Below are positions 1-8,319 of a stretch of DNA of 64,000 nucleotides, piece by piece. Each line of letters opens with the position of its first letter. Within the stretch, counting starts at the first letter, position 1. The stretch is from NCBI GenBank assembly GCA_964549495.1, contig CAZJWJ010000016.1, positions 3,297 through 67,296 on the forward strand. The letters are read 5' to 3'. This DNA comes from JACKBJ01 sp964549495 (GTDB lineage Bacteria > Chloroflexota > Anaerolineae > Epilineales > Epilineaceae). The translations under genes and the position numbers were made by a program. The notes beneath the pieces are model-generated. The model worked only from the letters and a program-made list of their open reading frames with translations, did no database searches and was not told the origin of the DNA.

Positions 1-1
1 C

Positions 2-1150
2 CGCCGACGGCTGGCGCGGCTCTCGGAATGGACCAAGTCGGAGCAGTCGTGCGTCGCCCCGACCATCGATGCGCGCCGCGCGGCCGGCCTGGTGCGCGAA
101 TGCCACGGCGATCTGCACCTGGGCAACATCGTGCGCTTCGAGGGCCGGCCGACGCCCTTCGACTGCATCGAGTTCAACCCGGCCCTGCGCTGGCTGGACC
201 CGATGAACGATCTGGCCTTCCTGATGATGGACCTGCGCGACCGGGGCCTCCTGGGCCTGGCCTGGCGCCTGGCCAACCGCTACCTCCAGCGCTGCGGCGA
301 CTACGACGGCCTGGCCGTCCTGCGCTACTACGGCGTCTACCGCGCCCTGGTCCGCGCCAAGGTGGCCGCCTTGCGGCTGGAACAGACCGAGGGGGAGCGC
401 TCGGAAGCGGGACCGAGCCCTGATCCCGATTCGACGTCCGAGGCCGCCGCCGACGCGACGTCCGAGGCCGCGGCGGTGCGGGCCGAGCTGGCCGGCCACC
501 TGCGCCTGGCCGAGGCCATCGCCGATGACCACCGCCCGCTACTGCTGCTCACCCACGGTCTCTCCGGTTCGGGCAAGAGCCACCTCGCCGCGGGTCTCGT
601 CGAGCCCCTGGGCGACCTGCAGATCCGCTCGGACCTGGAGCGCAAACGCCTGCACGGATTGTCGCCAGAGGATCGCGAAGGCCCGGGCCTCGATTCCGGC
701 ATCTACAGTGCCCGGGCCAGCCAGCAGACCTACGATCGCCTACTCGACTGCGCCCGCGTTGCCTTGGAGGCCGGCTACCCGGTGATCGCCGACGCGACCT
801 TCCTGCGGCGCGCCGATCGCCGGCGCTTTCTCGATCTGGCCCGCTCGCTCGATGCGCCCTGCCGGATCCTGGACCTGCAGGCGCCCCGCGAGCTGCTCGA
901 AACGCGCATTGTCGAGCGCGCGGCCGCGGGCCGCGACGCCTCGGATGCCGACCTGGCGGTCCTCCACCGACAGCTGGAGACCCGGGAGCCCCTCGATGCG
1001 GACGAGCGCGCCTTGGCCTCGAGCATCGACAGCGGCCGGCCCGATGTCGTCGAGCCTGCGTTGGTCGTTCTGCGGGCGGCGATCCCCGACCTCGATCTGC
1101 TCGACCGAGGACCGCGGCGGCTGCTACCATCTGCTTTGTCGCGCCGGTGA
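2..1150 (+). CDS. APH-like / P-loop kinase fusion protein, 5' end outside window
   Basis: The reading frame is open to the left edge, so the N-terminus is missing; about 382 codons are visible. The first part carries HGDLHLGN near visible residues 35-42 followed by an FDCIEFNP segment, which is the Brenner-type catalytic loop and metal-binding region of aminoglycoside-phosphotransferase-like kinases. A P-loop, GLSGSGKS, follows near residue 187 and opens an AAA/zeta-toxin-like nucleoside kinase domain with a downstream IADATFL segment. This order matches the known family of bifunctional APH/ATP-binding proteins of about 500 residues. An alanine- and glutamate-rich linker separates the domains. 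The substrate is unknown; antibiotic resistance should not be assumed. The gene ends 41 bases before the start chosen for the aminopeptidase downstream. Confidence 0.8.
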   Translation, partial: RRRLARLSEWTKSEQSCVAPTIDARRAAGLVRECHGDLHLGNIVRFEGRPTPFDCIEFNPALRWLDPMNDLAFLMMDLRDRGLLGLAWRLANRYLQRCGDYDGLAVLRYYGVYRALVRAKVAALRLEQTEGERSEAGPSPDPDSTSEAAADATSEAAAVRAELAGHLRLAEAIADDHRPLLLLTHGLSGSGKSHLAAGLVEPLGDLQIRSDLERKRLHGLSPEDREGPGLDSGIYSARASQQTYDRLLDCARVALEAGYPVIADATFLRRADRRRFLDLARSLDAPCRILDLQAPRELLETRIVERAAAGRDASDADLAVLHRQLETREPLDADERALASSIDSGRPDVVEPALVVLRAAIPDLDLLDRGPRRLLPSALSRR

Positions 1151-1191
1151 CCCGCCGGCGGATCGGATCCGTAAGCGGATGGGATGTGAAC

Positions 1192-2064
1192 ATGAACGCC
1201 AAAGACAAGAAGCGACGCTTCCAATTCATCGAGCGCAAGAAGCCGACCCGCCGGCGCGTTCCGCGTCGCAGCCCGCGAGGCATCATCCTCAAGACGCCAG
1301 AGCAGATCGACCTGTTGGCCGAGGCCGGCGGGTTGGTGGCCGAATGCTTTGCGCTCTTGGCCGACTCCATCGCGCCGGGCGTGCGCCTGGACGTGCTGGA
1401 CGCCGAGGTGGAGAGCCTGATCCGCGAGCGCGGCGCCAAGCCGCTCTACAAGGGCTACCGCGGGAACCCGCCCAGCCATCCGCCCTTCCCGGGCGTCATC
1501 TGCGCCTCGGTCAACGAGGAGATCTGCCACGGCATCCCCGGTCCGCGAGCCCTGGCCGAGGGCGACATCGTGGGCATCGACATCGGCCTGCGCTACCAGG
1601 GTTGGTGCGGCGATGCCTGCGTCACCTTCCCGGTGGGCCCGATCTCCGAACCGGCCGAGCGCCTCCTTGAGGTGGCCGAGGAATGCCTCGAGCTGGGCGT
1701 CGCCGCCGCCCAGCCCGGCAACCGCCTCTACGACATCGGCCAGGCGGTGCAGGAGCACGCCGAGGGCCATGGCTACAGCGTGGTCGTCGAATGGGGCGGC
1801 CACGGGGTGGGCCAGAACCTGCACGAGCCCCCCTCGGTGCCCCACGTGGGCGACCGCGAGAACGACCTGATCCTGCGCGAGGGCATGGTCTTCACCGTCG
1901 AGCCGATGATCAACGCCGGCCAGGCAGACTGCGAGCTGACCGACGACGGCTGGACCGTCGTCACCACCGACGGCCAGCTCTCGGCCCAGTTCGAGCACAC
2001 CATCGCCATCACCGCCGACGGCCCGCGCATCCTATCGCCCTGGCATGAGCGGATGGGGCGGTGA
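1192..2064 (+). CDS. map: Type I methionyl aminopeptidase
   Basis: Cytoplasmic metalloenzyme that removes the initiator methionine from nascent proteins. The five metal ligands of the pita-bread fold are present: D130 (GIDIG), D141 (GDAC), H204 (GHGVGQ), E237 (VEPM) and E268 (FEHT). The catalytic region fills residues 30-290. The first 28 residues are a Lys/Arg-rich extension, as in some longer MetAP1 proteins. The ATG at 1192 was chosen because it starts just before this basic segment; an upstream in-frame ATG at 1147 overlaps the previous gene and would add 15 unrelated residues. No strong Shine-Dalgarno sequence precedes either. Length (290 residues) is normal for the extended form. Confidence 0.93.
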   Translation: MNAKDKKRRFQFIERKKPTRRRVPRRSPRGIILKTPEQIDLLAEAGGLVAECFALLADSIAPGVRLDVLDAEVESLIRERGAKPLYKGYRGNPPSHPPFPGVICASVNEEICHGIPGPRALAEGDIVGIDIGLRYQGWCGDACVTFPVGPISEPAERLLEVAEECLELGVAAAQPGNRLYDIGQAVQEHAEGHGYSVVVEWGGHGVGQNLHEPPSVPHVGDRENDLILREGMVFTVEPMINAGQADCELTDDGWTVVTTDGQLSAQFEHTIAITADGPRILSPWHERMGR

Positions 2065-2197
2065 GGTCGGGTGCTGGTAAAGTCGTGATTGACCAGGGCT
2101 GAGCTCGAATGTTAGATTGCGGTCCGTGGGCAACGAGCCCGATCGTCTTGACGGCGCCTCGAGTACGAGCCCTTAGCAGGGAAGCGAGAGTCAGCGC

Positions 2198-2407
2198 ATG
2201 AGCCGCGTGGGATTCGTCGAGCGACGAGGCAAGATCGGTGACTTGGATCGTTCTTTCGATCTCGAGTTCTGGCAATCGCAGAGCGCGAAGGCCCGGTCCG
2301 ACGCGACCTGGGAGCTCATCCTCCACTACGCCAAGGTCAAGGGCATCGATGTTCGTAAACTCCGACTTCAGCGAACTGTTGAGTCTTTTCAACGACAACG
2401 GTGTTAG
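2198..2407 (+). CDS. Small protein paired with nucleotidyltransferase
   Basis: A 69-residue basic protein. Its pattern (FDxEFWQ, then AxWELILHY, then LRLQRTVESFQRQ) resembles short proteins I recall lying directly upstream of AbiEii-type nucleotidyltransferases in Chloroflexota and cyanobacteria. Here it overlaps the following nucleotidyltransferase fragment by 59 bases in another frame, which supports co-evolution as a pair. It may be the partner of a toxin-antitoxin-like module, but its role is not established. No domain is recognisable, and the partner is damaged, so it may be a relic. Confidence 0.6.
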   Translation: MSRVGFVERRGKIGDLDRSFDLEFWQSQSAKARSDATWELILHYAKVKGIDVRKLRLQRTVESFQRQRC

Positions 2408-2678
2408 GTACTTGGTGGTCGGTGGCTATGCCGTGGTTCAACATGCGGAGCCACGCTTCACCAAGGATCTCCATTTATGGATCGCGACCGATCCAGGAAA
2501 CGCTGCGTCCGTATTTCGTGTGCTGCAACAATTTGGCGCGCCGTTGGCGGGACTGACGGAGTCGGACTTCGCGGAAGCTTGGCCACGACGCCAAGCCTTC
2601 GAATTCGATGACCTTTGCGTGTGGTTCATCTCACGGCGAGACCTCAGCGGCAGCCGACGACCCACAAGGGCGAGTTGA
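2349..2678 (+). pseudogene. Degenerate nucleotidyltransferase (AbiEii/MNT-like)
   Basis: Begins MFVNSDFSELLSLF and keeps VVGGYAVVQH, the glycine-rich start of a minimal nucleotidyltransferase fold. The metal-binding DxD that should follow reads DLH (TKDLHLWI), so one catalytic aspartate is replaced by histidine. The protein continues through a FISRRDL segment where intact relatives have roughly FISREDLIxNK followed by a C-terminal helix, but here it ends after SGSRRPTRAS. Its last 35 bases overlap the convergent secreted-protein gene ending at 2644. A changed catalytic residue plus a lost C-terminus argue for decay after a deletion at this junction. An inactive but retained protein cannot be excluded. 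Confidence 0.65.
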
Positions 2679-3873
2679 ACAGCGGGTGATACACGCGGTT
2701 CGGGTTGCGCAGCGCGAGACAGGTGCGCAGGGGGTTGTCGGGGCCCGGCGGACGGGCGGGGTTGAGCGGTTGTTGCCAGCCGTTGTAGCGCTCTGGTTGC
2801 GCCAGGGCATCGGAGATTACCGAGGCGGGAACACGGCGCCTCAGCGATTCACAGATGCAGGTTCTGGCCGTCGGCGTGGGCTCCGGTACGGCGGTATCGG
2901 TCGGGTCCGGTCGTCGGGTCGGTGATGGCGTGGGGCTTGGTGTCGGCGTGGGCGCTTCCGGGCGCATGTTCACGAAGGCCGAACCACAGACGGAGCCCGA
3001 AGACTCAGGCCCCACCGGCCCGATGTCCATCAGCGCGCCAAGGCGGCGCGCTACGGTATCGACCTCCAGAGCCATGAGGTGGTGGCTGCGGCCGTCCACG
3101 AAGAAGAGGCTGCCCGCGGGGATCTTCCGCCCGCCAGGGCCGTCGATCTCGACCGGGCTACGCGCGATGGAGCAGAGGGAGAATCGATCGACGATCGTGT
3201 CGATGGGCTCGACCCGGCCGGATGTCGGGTCGATCAGCGCCACGCGCTCGTGCGCGAACTGGCCCCTCTCCAGCACCGTGATGAATCGCCCGCTTGCAGG
3301 ATCCCAGTCCAGGTTGTCCCCGTCATAGCGGTGGCCCGAAGCGTCGACGAGCGGGCCGATGTCCCGAAGCGCGCCGCTGGTGGTATCCAGAGCCCACAAG
3401 TGCCCGCCGTGGTCCACGACGTGGATCGTGGCGCCGTCGGCACCGAAGGCCATGCCATGCGGGGTGACGAGGTCGAGCGCGCGCGTGATCTTCTCCGCCC
3501 TGCCGCTGTCGAGGTCGATGGCGACCAGATGATCGTCCCGCGAGCTCGCGTCGCGGATGATCCCCATCAGCGTGCCCGTCTCGAGCTCGCCGGTGGGCGT
3601 TCGAACTCGGCCGCTCGAGAAGGCCATGCCGGAGCCTCGAGAATCCCAACCGGTCGGACCGATGGTTCGCGCCCTGCCGCTCGACGGGTCGATCTCGATG
3701 ATCGCGGAGCGCAGGTTGTCGTGACCGACGAGACGCCAGTCGCCGGAAGGTGATTGGTTCCGCACTTCGGCCCGCTGCTCGCCAAGGCCCCGAGCCCCCA
3801 GCGGTTCGGCGGCGGTGAGCAGCACGATCGGCAGGAGCAAGACCCCAATTGAGTGGCGCTGAGTGATCGTCAC
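2644..3873 (-). CDS. Secreted beta-propeller-like protein with PT-rich linker
   Basis: A 409-residue protein with an N-terminal hydrophobic signal segment (IGVLLLPIVLLTAAEPLGA). The central 270 residues have repeating blade-like units of the form DSGRAExIT and DxTSGALRDIG, typical of a propeller that evaluates numeric or time-series-like data. A Pro/Thr/Ser-rich linker (about residues 300-330) leads to a roughly 75-residue C-terminal domain with three or four cysteines, suggesting a disulfide-bonded extracellular module. The gene is transcribed leftward and converges on the nucleotidyltransferase remnant. No enzymatic motif is visible; a binding or cell-surface role is inference. Confidence 0.75.
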   Translation of the reverse strand: MTITQRHSIGVLLLPIVLLTAAEPLGARGLGEQRAEVRNQSPSGDWRLVGHDNLRSAIIEIDPSSGRARTIGPTGWDSRGSGMAFSSGRVRTPTGELETGTLMGIIRDASSRDDHLVAIDLDSGRAEKITRALDLVTPHGMAFGADGATIHVVDHGGHLWALDTTSGALRDIGPLVDASGHRYDGDNLDWDPASGRFITVLERGQFAHERVALIDPTSGRVEPIDTIVDRFSLCSIARSPVEIDGPGGRKIPAGSLFFVDGRSHHLMALEVDTVARRLGALMDIGPVGPESSGSVCGSAFVNMRPEAPTPTPSPTPSPTRRPDPTDTAVPEPTPTARTCICESLRRRVPASVISDALAQPERYNGWQQPLNPARPPGPDNPLRTCLALRNPNRVYHPLFNSPLWVVGCR

Positions 3874-3959
3874 GATGGTCCTCCTCTGAGCTGCCCTCTC
3901 GAGAGTGGACAGGCTCGGTGGTAGCCCGATCGCAGCCTCATGGATACCGATCGGATTGT

Positions 3960-5027
3960 CTATGGATTGGAGTCGCTCGGCAAACCCTCGCGAAGCGCAT
4001 CCCAGTCCCCGCGCTCGATGGCGTCCAGGCTGCGCTCGACCTCCTCGGCCATTCGCTGGAGCAAGGGCCCGCCGTGTTCGCGCAGGCCGGCCGCCGTCTC
4101 GGCACCCAGCTCGGCCAGGACCTCGCGCTCGACCGCGTCGATCTCGCCGTCAGATAGGCTCTCGCGCAAAGTGTCGCCGAAGTCGGCCAGCTTGTCGAGG
4201 GTGGCCGGCAGATCGGCCGGCCGGCTGCGCGGCGTCCGGCGCGCCAGGTCGCCCAGCGCCTCCAGCGTCGCACGACTCCGCTCGCGCCATTCCTCTAGGC
4301 GCTCACTGCGCTCGGTCGCGCGGGCCCGGGCCGTCGCCAGCGCACTGTCGAGCCGGCCGGCCACCTCGGTCGCCTCCGCCGCGGCGCGCTCCGCCCAGCC
4401 GTCGAGGGCATCCATGGCCGCGTCGAGATCGCCCAGTTGGGCTTCGAGATCCTCGACCGTCTCGCGGCCCTGCTCGGCCAGGTCGCCGAACTGCTCCCGG
4501 TAGGCCGCCAGCAAGCGCTCGGCCTCGTCCAGCCAATCCTCGGCGCCGGCGATCTCGATCTCCACCAGCAGGCTCTCGCCCGGGTCGACCTGCCCATCCT
4601 CGCCGGCCGCCCGCCCCGCCGCACCGGCCGACTCGGCCGCCGCCAAGGCGCGATCCACCGCCGTCTGAACCGCCGCCGCCAGCTCCGCCTCGCCCAGGCC
4701 CTCGATGTCGACCGTGGCCACCGGTGTGGCCAAGGTCGTCACCACCACGGTGCCGCCCGGCGCGTCCACCGTCCCCTCGCGACCGACCGGCGTGCCGGCC
4801 TCGCGCGCCAGGGCTGTACCGGTGCCCTCGACCGCCGCGGCGACCGTGCCGTCGAACGCTGCCTCGGCCTCCCGCGTTGACTCGGCCGCCTCGTCGGCGA
4901 TCGAATCGGAGCCATCATCCGAGCGTGGCCCGTCCCGGTCGCCGTCACCGCGTCCACAACCGATCAGCAGGGTCAGGACGAGGATCGCGAGGGTGGCCGG
5001 CCAGAGACGGGAGCGGTCGTGGTTCAT
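3960..5027 (-). CDS. Alanine/glutamate-rich coiled-coil lipoprotein
   Basis: Starts MNHDRSRLWP and has a hydrophobic stretch ending in LLIGCG, a lipobox with the lipidated Cys near residue 23. The start at 5027 is supported by GGAGG five bases upstream; a longer frame from 5114 adds 29 unlikely residues. After an acidic, low-complexity segment comes a conserved-looking portion around VDIEGLGEAELAAAVQTAV, then long heptad-like helices (LAEQGRETVEDLEAQLGDLD) to the C-terminus. About 355 residues. It is probably exported and membrane-anchored. The family is not recognised, and no catalytic motif is seen. Confidence 0.75.
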   Translation of the reverse strand: MNHDRSRLWPATLAILVLTLLIGCGRGDGDRDGPRSDDGSDSIADEAAESTREAEAAFDGTVAAAVEGTGTALAREAGTPVGREGTVDAPGGTVVVTTLATPVATVDIEGLGEAELAAAVQTAVDRALAAAESAGAAGRAAGEDGQVDPGESLLVEIEIAGAEDWLDEAERLLAAYREQFGDLAEQGRETVEDLEAQLGDLDAAMDALDGWAERAAAEATEVAGRLDSALATARARATERSERLEEWRERSRATLEALGDLARRTPRSRPADLPATLDKLADFGDTLRESLSDGEIDAVEREVLAELGAETAAGLREHGGPLLQRMAEEVERSLDAIERGDWDALREGLPSDSNP

Positions 5028-5179
5028 GGAGCCTCCAAGATCATCCGGTCGGGTGGAAATCCATTGTAGTCGATCGAGGTGGGCCCTCGTTCGTTCGAGG
5101 AGATCATTCGCCATCGCACGCGCGCACTCGGCCTCGGTCGCGGCCTCGGTTCGAGCTCGTCCCAGTCAGGGTTCGGCTC

Positions 5180-7135
5180 TCAGCCTCGATTCGGGCCCCA
5201 GGTCGGCTCCGCGGTCGACTCCGAATCCATCGACCGCTCGGCAAGGACCAGCCAGCCGCTTCCTCGCTCGCCGGCCCGCCCCGACAAGCGCTCGTCGATC
5301 GCGAAGAGCCGGCGCCAGATCCCGTGGACGGCGCCGAGCGCTCCCACTCGACCCACCATCCTGCGCCGCGAGCCATCCGGCAATCGCAGCGCCGGCCGCT
5401 GCACCAGCCGGTCGTAGAGCCGGCCGAAGGGCCAGCCCCAAGCCTCCAGCCGCCGCGACTCGAAGCCGGCCGACTCGATCCGATCGCGCAGCATCTCGCG
5501 CCCGTATCGCCGGTGATGCCCCACCGCGCGATCGAAGTCGTCCAGGCGCCCGGGACCGGCCGGCACCGTCAGCGCCAGCCGCCGCCCGGGCTCCAGCACG
5601 CGCGCCAGCTCGCGCAGCGCGGCGCGGTCGTCGGCGACGTGTTCCATGAGCTCGCCGGCCGTCGCGCCGGCCAGGCTGCCATCAGCCAAGGGCAGCGCCT
5701 CGGCATCGGCGACGAAGCCGTGTACGCGATCATCCACCGTCAGCTCCCGAGCCCGACGACGGGTCAGGGCCACCCGCTGCGGGTCGCGATCGAAGGCCAG
5801 CACGCGATGGCCGGTCGCCGCCAGCTTCAAGGCCACCGTACCCGGCCCGCAGCCGGCATCGAGCAGCGGCGCGGCGGCGTCGTCCACCGCTTCGAGTGCC
5901 GCCACCAATTGATCCGTGCGCCAGTCGTGCCGTGGACCGAGGCCGAGCGCTGCGGTCGAATACGGCGCGCGCGTCGAATGTTCCGCCAGCAAACGCTCCA
6001 AGGGCCCGGCTAGCTGGCGACCGAGCGCCTCGGGCGCAAAGCGCTGGTCGTAGGCTCGCCGGCCGGCCTCGGCCAGGTCCGCCCGCGCCGCCGGATCGTC
6101 GGCCAGCTGCTCGATGGCTCTCGCGAGCGCCTCGGGATCGGCCGCCGGCACGCTGTGGACCTCGACGCCCGGGTGCAGGAGTTCGCGCAAGGCGGGATGG
6201 TCGGCGCTGATCACCGGCCGGCCGGCGGCCAGGGCGGCGTAGACCTTGAAGGGCAGCACGCGTTGCGCCTTGGCCTGCGGTCCGAAGATGCCCAGGCAGA
6301 TGCCGGCGCCTTCCACATGCTCGCGGGCCAGCACCTCGGCCGGCCACCAGCCCTCGATCAACCGCAGGTTGGGCAGCTCCAGCGCGGCGGTGCGCGCGCG
6401 GATTCGCGGAAGCTCCTGGCCCTGGCCGACCAGCTCGAAGCAGATGTCGCGGCGATGGCGCAAGCGGTCGGCGGCCTCCAGCACCGTGTCCAGCCCGTGC
6501 AAGGGGATGTACTGGCCGGCGTAGAGGATGCGCAGCGGGCGCCCGGTGCTGGGCGGCTCGGCGCGGTAGGGGGAGACGCTGTCGCGGAAGATGGACGGCG
6601 CGCCGGCCGGCAGCAGGAGGCAGCGCGCGGCTGGCAGGCCCAGCTCGCGCGACCAGGCCGCCCGATGGGCCGGCGTGTCGACCAGCACCCGGTCGGGCAG
6701 GGCGAAGAGCCGGCGCTCGAGGGCCTCGACCAGGCGAAGGCGGGGCGAGCCTGGGGCCAAGAGGCCGCGGTCGCGCAGCGTCTCGCCGATGGAGACCAGC
6801 GGGTCGAAGAGCAGCGGGCGGCCGCGCCGGGCGGAGAGCCAACGGGCCATGGGCAGGTCGAGATGGGCCGTCGAGCCGACGATCATCAGGTCGTAGTCGG
6901 AGGCACGTCGATGGCGCCTGAGGAGAACGAACCAGACCCGAGCCTGACGCAGGGCCAGGCGTGGTAGCGGGGCACGGACCGCGCGAAGCTTGGCCCGGGT
7001 GTCGGTCCAGAGGGGGACGTGGCAGGTCTCGACCTGCCAGCCGGCGGCGCGCAAGGCGGCTTGCAGGATCGCGTTGCGCCCGCCCTCGGCATCGTAGCTC
7101 CCGAAGTAGAGCGCCCGCCGGCGCGGCGCGCTCAT
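5180..7135 (-). CDS. Fusion of GT-B glycosyltransferase and SAM methyltransferase
   Basis: 651 residues with two enzyme domains. Residues 1 to about 385 form a GT4-like glycosyltransferase: an N-terminal Rossmann half, LYAGQYIPLHGLDTVLEA, and a C-terminal half with VLPFKVYAALAAGRPVIS in the nucleotide-sugar-binding position. Residues about 400-600 form a class I methyltransferase with motif I LLDAGCGPGT near residue 425 and a later EHVADDRAALRELARVL segment of the Methyltransf_11 type. Such a protein could add a sugar and then methylate it, or cap a glycan. It is the leftmost gene of the polysaccharide locus, 90 bases after the GT2 gene. It lacks a signal peptide or membrane segment, so it acts in the cytoplasm. 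The coupled specificity is inference. Confidence 0.85.
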   Translation of the reverse strand: MSAPRRRALYFGSYDAEGGRNAILQAALRAAGWQVETCHVPLWTDTRAKLRAVRAPLPRLALRQARVWFVLLRRHRRASDYDLMIVGSTAHLDLPMARWLSARRGRPLLFDPLVSIGETLRDRGLLAPGSPRLRLVEALERRLFALPDRVLVDTPAHRAAWSRELGLPAARCLLLPAGAPSIFRDSVSPYRAEPPSTGRPLRILYAGQYIPLHGLDTVLEAADRLRHRRDICFELVGQGQELPRIRARTAALELPNLRLIEGWWPAEVLAREHVEGAGICLGIFGPQAKAQRVLPFKVYAALAAGRPVISADHPALRELLHPGVEVHSVPAADPEALARAIEQLADDPAARADLAEAGRRAYDQRFAPEALGRQLAGPLERLLAEHSTRAPYSTAALGLGPRHDWRTDQLVAALEAVDDAAAPLLDAGCGPGTVALKLAATGHRVLAFDRDPQRVALTRRRARELTVDDRVHGFVADAEALPLADGSLAGATAGELMEHVADDRAALRELARVLEPGRRLALTVPAGPGRLDDFDRAVGHHRRYGREMLRDRIESAGFESRRLEAWGWPFGRLYDRLVQRPALRLPDGSRRRMVGRVGALGAVHGIWRRLFAIDERLSGRAGERGSGWLVLAERSMDSESTAEPTWGPNRG

Positions 7136-7225
7136 CGGGCCGTCGCTGGCCGCGACCTCGAGTCGAGCCTGCGGACGGTCACCACCGACGTCGGCGGGGT
7201 CATGACCTCGTCCGACCGGCCCGGA

Positions 7226-8176
7226 TCACAGCCGCGTCCGCTTGACGATCAAGTCGGCCAACAGGCCGATGACCAGGATCTGCAGGCCGGTGACCAAGAG
7301 GGCCAGCGTGACCGATCGCATGGGCGGGATGGGCCAGACCAGCTGGCCGTGCAGCCAGAAGACGTCGACGATCGCGTACTTGGCCGTCGCCAGGGCCAGC
7401 AGCGCCAGCGAGAGCGGGAGGAAGATCTTGAGCGGGTTGAAGTACATCACGGTGCGCACGATCAGGGACAGGTAGTTGTAGCTGTCGCGCAAAGGGTGGA
7501 AGGTCGAATGGCCGACGCGGGGGTAATAGTCGATGGGCAGCCACTCGACCACCAGGCCGCTGGATAGGAAGGAGATGGTGATGGTGCTGACCCAGGAATG
7601 GGTGGTGGGCAGGACCGGCAGGAAGCGCAGGGTCTCGGCCCGCCGCTGGGCGCGCAGGCCGCTGTTGAGGTCGGGGATGCGCGAACCGGTCATGAACTCG
7701 GCCAGGCGGCGCAGGAACCACTTGGCCGGCGTGCGCAAGAGGCGCATCGTGCCGGCCTCGACCCTCCGCGCGCCGATGACCATGTCCGCGCCGGCATCGA
7801 TCATCGCCAGCATCTGGGGCATGCGGTCGTTGGGATAGGTCCGGTCGGCGTCGGTGAAGACCACCACGTCGCCTCGGGCCGCCTTGACGCCCGTGGTGCG
7901 CGCCGCGCCCGTGCCCCGGTTGAAGGGATGCTCGATCAGGCGCACCCATTCGCGCCGGCGCACCACGTCGGCCGTGCCGTCGCTGGAGCCGTCGTCGACC
8001 ACCATGATCTCGTAGCGGTAGCCGCTGTCGTCCATGGCGCGGCGCACGTCGTCCAGATCCTCGCCGATGGCCGCCTCCTCGTTGAAGGCCGGCAGGATCA
8101 CCGTCACCTCGACCCGCGCATCGTCGCCGCCGGCATCGGCCGGCACCAATACGCCGCGCTTCGCTTCTCGGGCCAT
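7226..8176 (-). CDS. GT2 glycosyltransferase, dolichyl-phosphate-mannose-synthase-like
   Basis: 316 residues. The GT-A domain shows VTVILPAFNEE, VVDDGSSDGT and TDADRTYP, where DAD is the metal-binding DxD. The C-terminus has two predicted membrane helices (LFLPLSLALLALATA and LALLVTGLQILVIGLLAD). Family members transfer a sugar from a nucleotide sugar to polyprenyl phosphate, making lipid-linked donors for GT-C enzymes. Such a GT-C protein is encoded next door at 8320-10320, a plausible partner. The ATG at 8176 begins just before the catalytic domain; the long frame reading back to 9142 is an artefact over the neighbouring gene. Confidence 0.88.
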   Translation of the reverse strand: MAREAKRGVLVPADAGGDDARVEVTVILPAFNEEAAIGEDLDDVRRAMDDSGYRYEIMVVDDGSSDGTADVVRRREWVRLIEHPFNRGTGAARTTGVKAARGDVVVFTDADRTYPNDRMPQMLAMIDAGADMVIGARRVEAGTMRLLRTPAKWFLRRLAEFMTGSRIPDLNSGLRAQRRAETLRFLPVLPTTHSWVSTITISFLSSGLVVEWLPIDYYPRVGHSTFHPLRDSYNYLSLIVRTVMYFNPLKIFLPLSLALLALATAKYAIVDVFWLHGQLVWPIPPMRSVTLALLVTGLQILVIGLLADLIVKRTRL

Positions 8177-8319
8177 CACGAACTCCTGATAGGGTGGGAT
8201 TGCTGGACTCGGATCGATGGCGGACGAATCGCCCGCTCGGAGGGATGACGCAAAGATGCTAGCACCGCTATCACTTCGCGTCGTGCTCGAGCGCTCCCGG
8301 ATCGAGGCTCGACCAGGAA

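Noticed and set aside
2165..2176. ACGAGCCCTTAG identical to the right end plus flank of the fold-back element at 35625-35636
   Set aside because: Only 12 bases match and no inverted partner lies nearby; chance similarity cannot be excluded.
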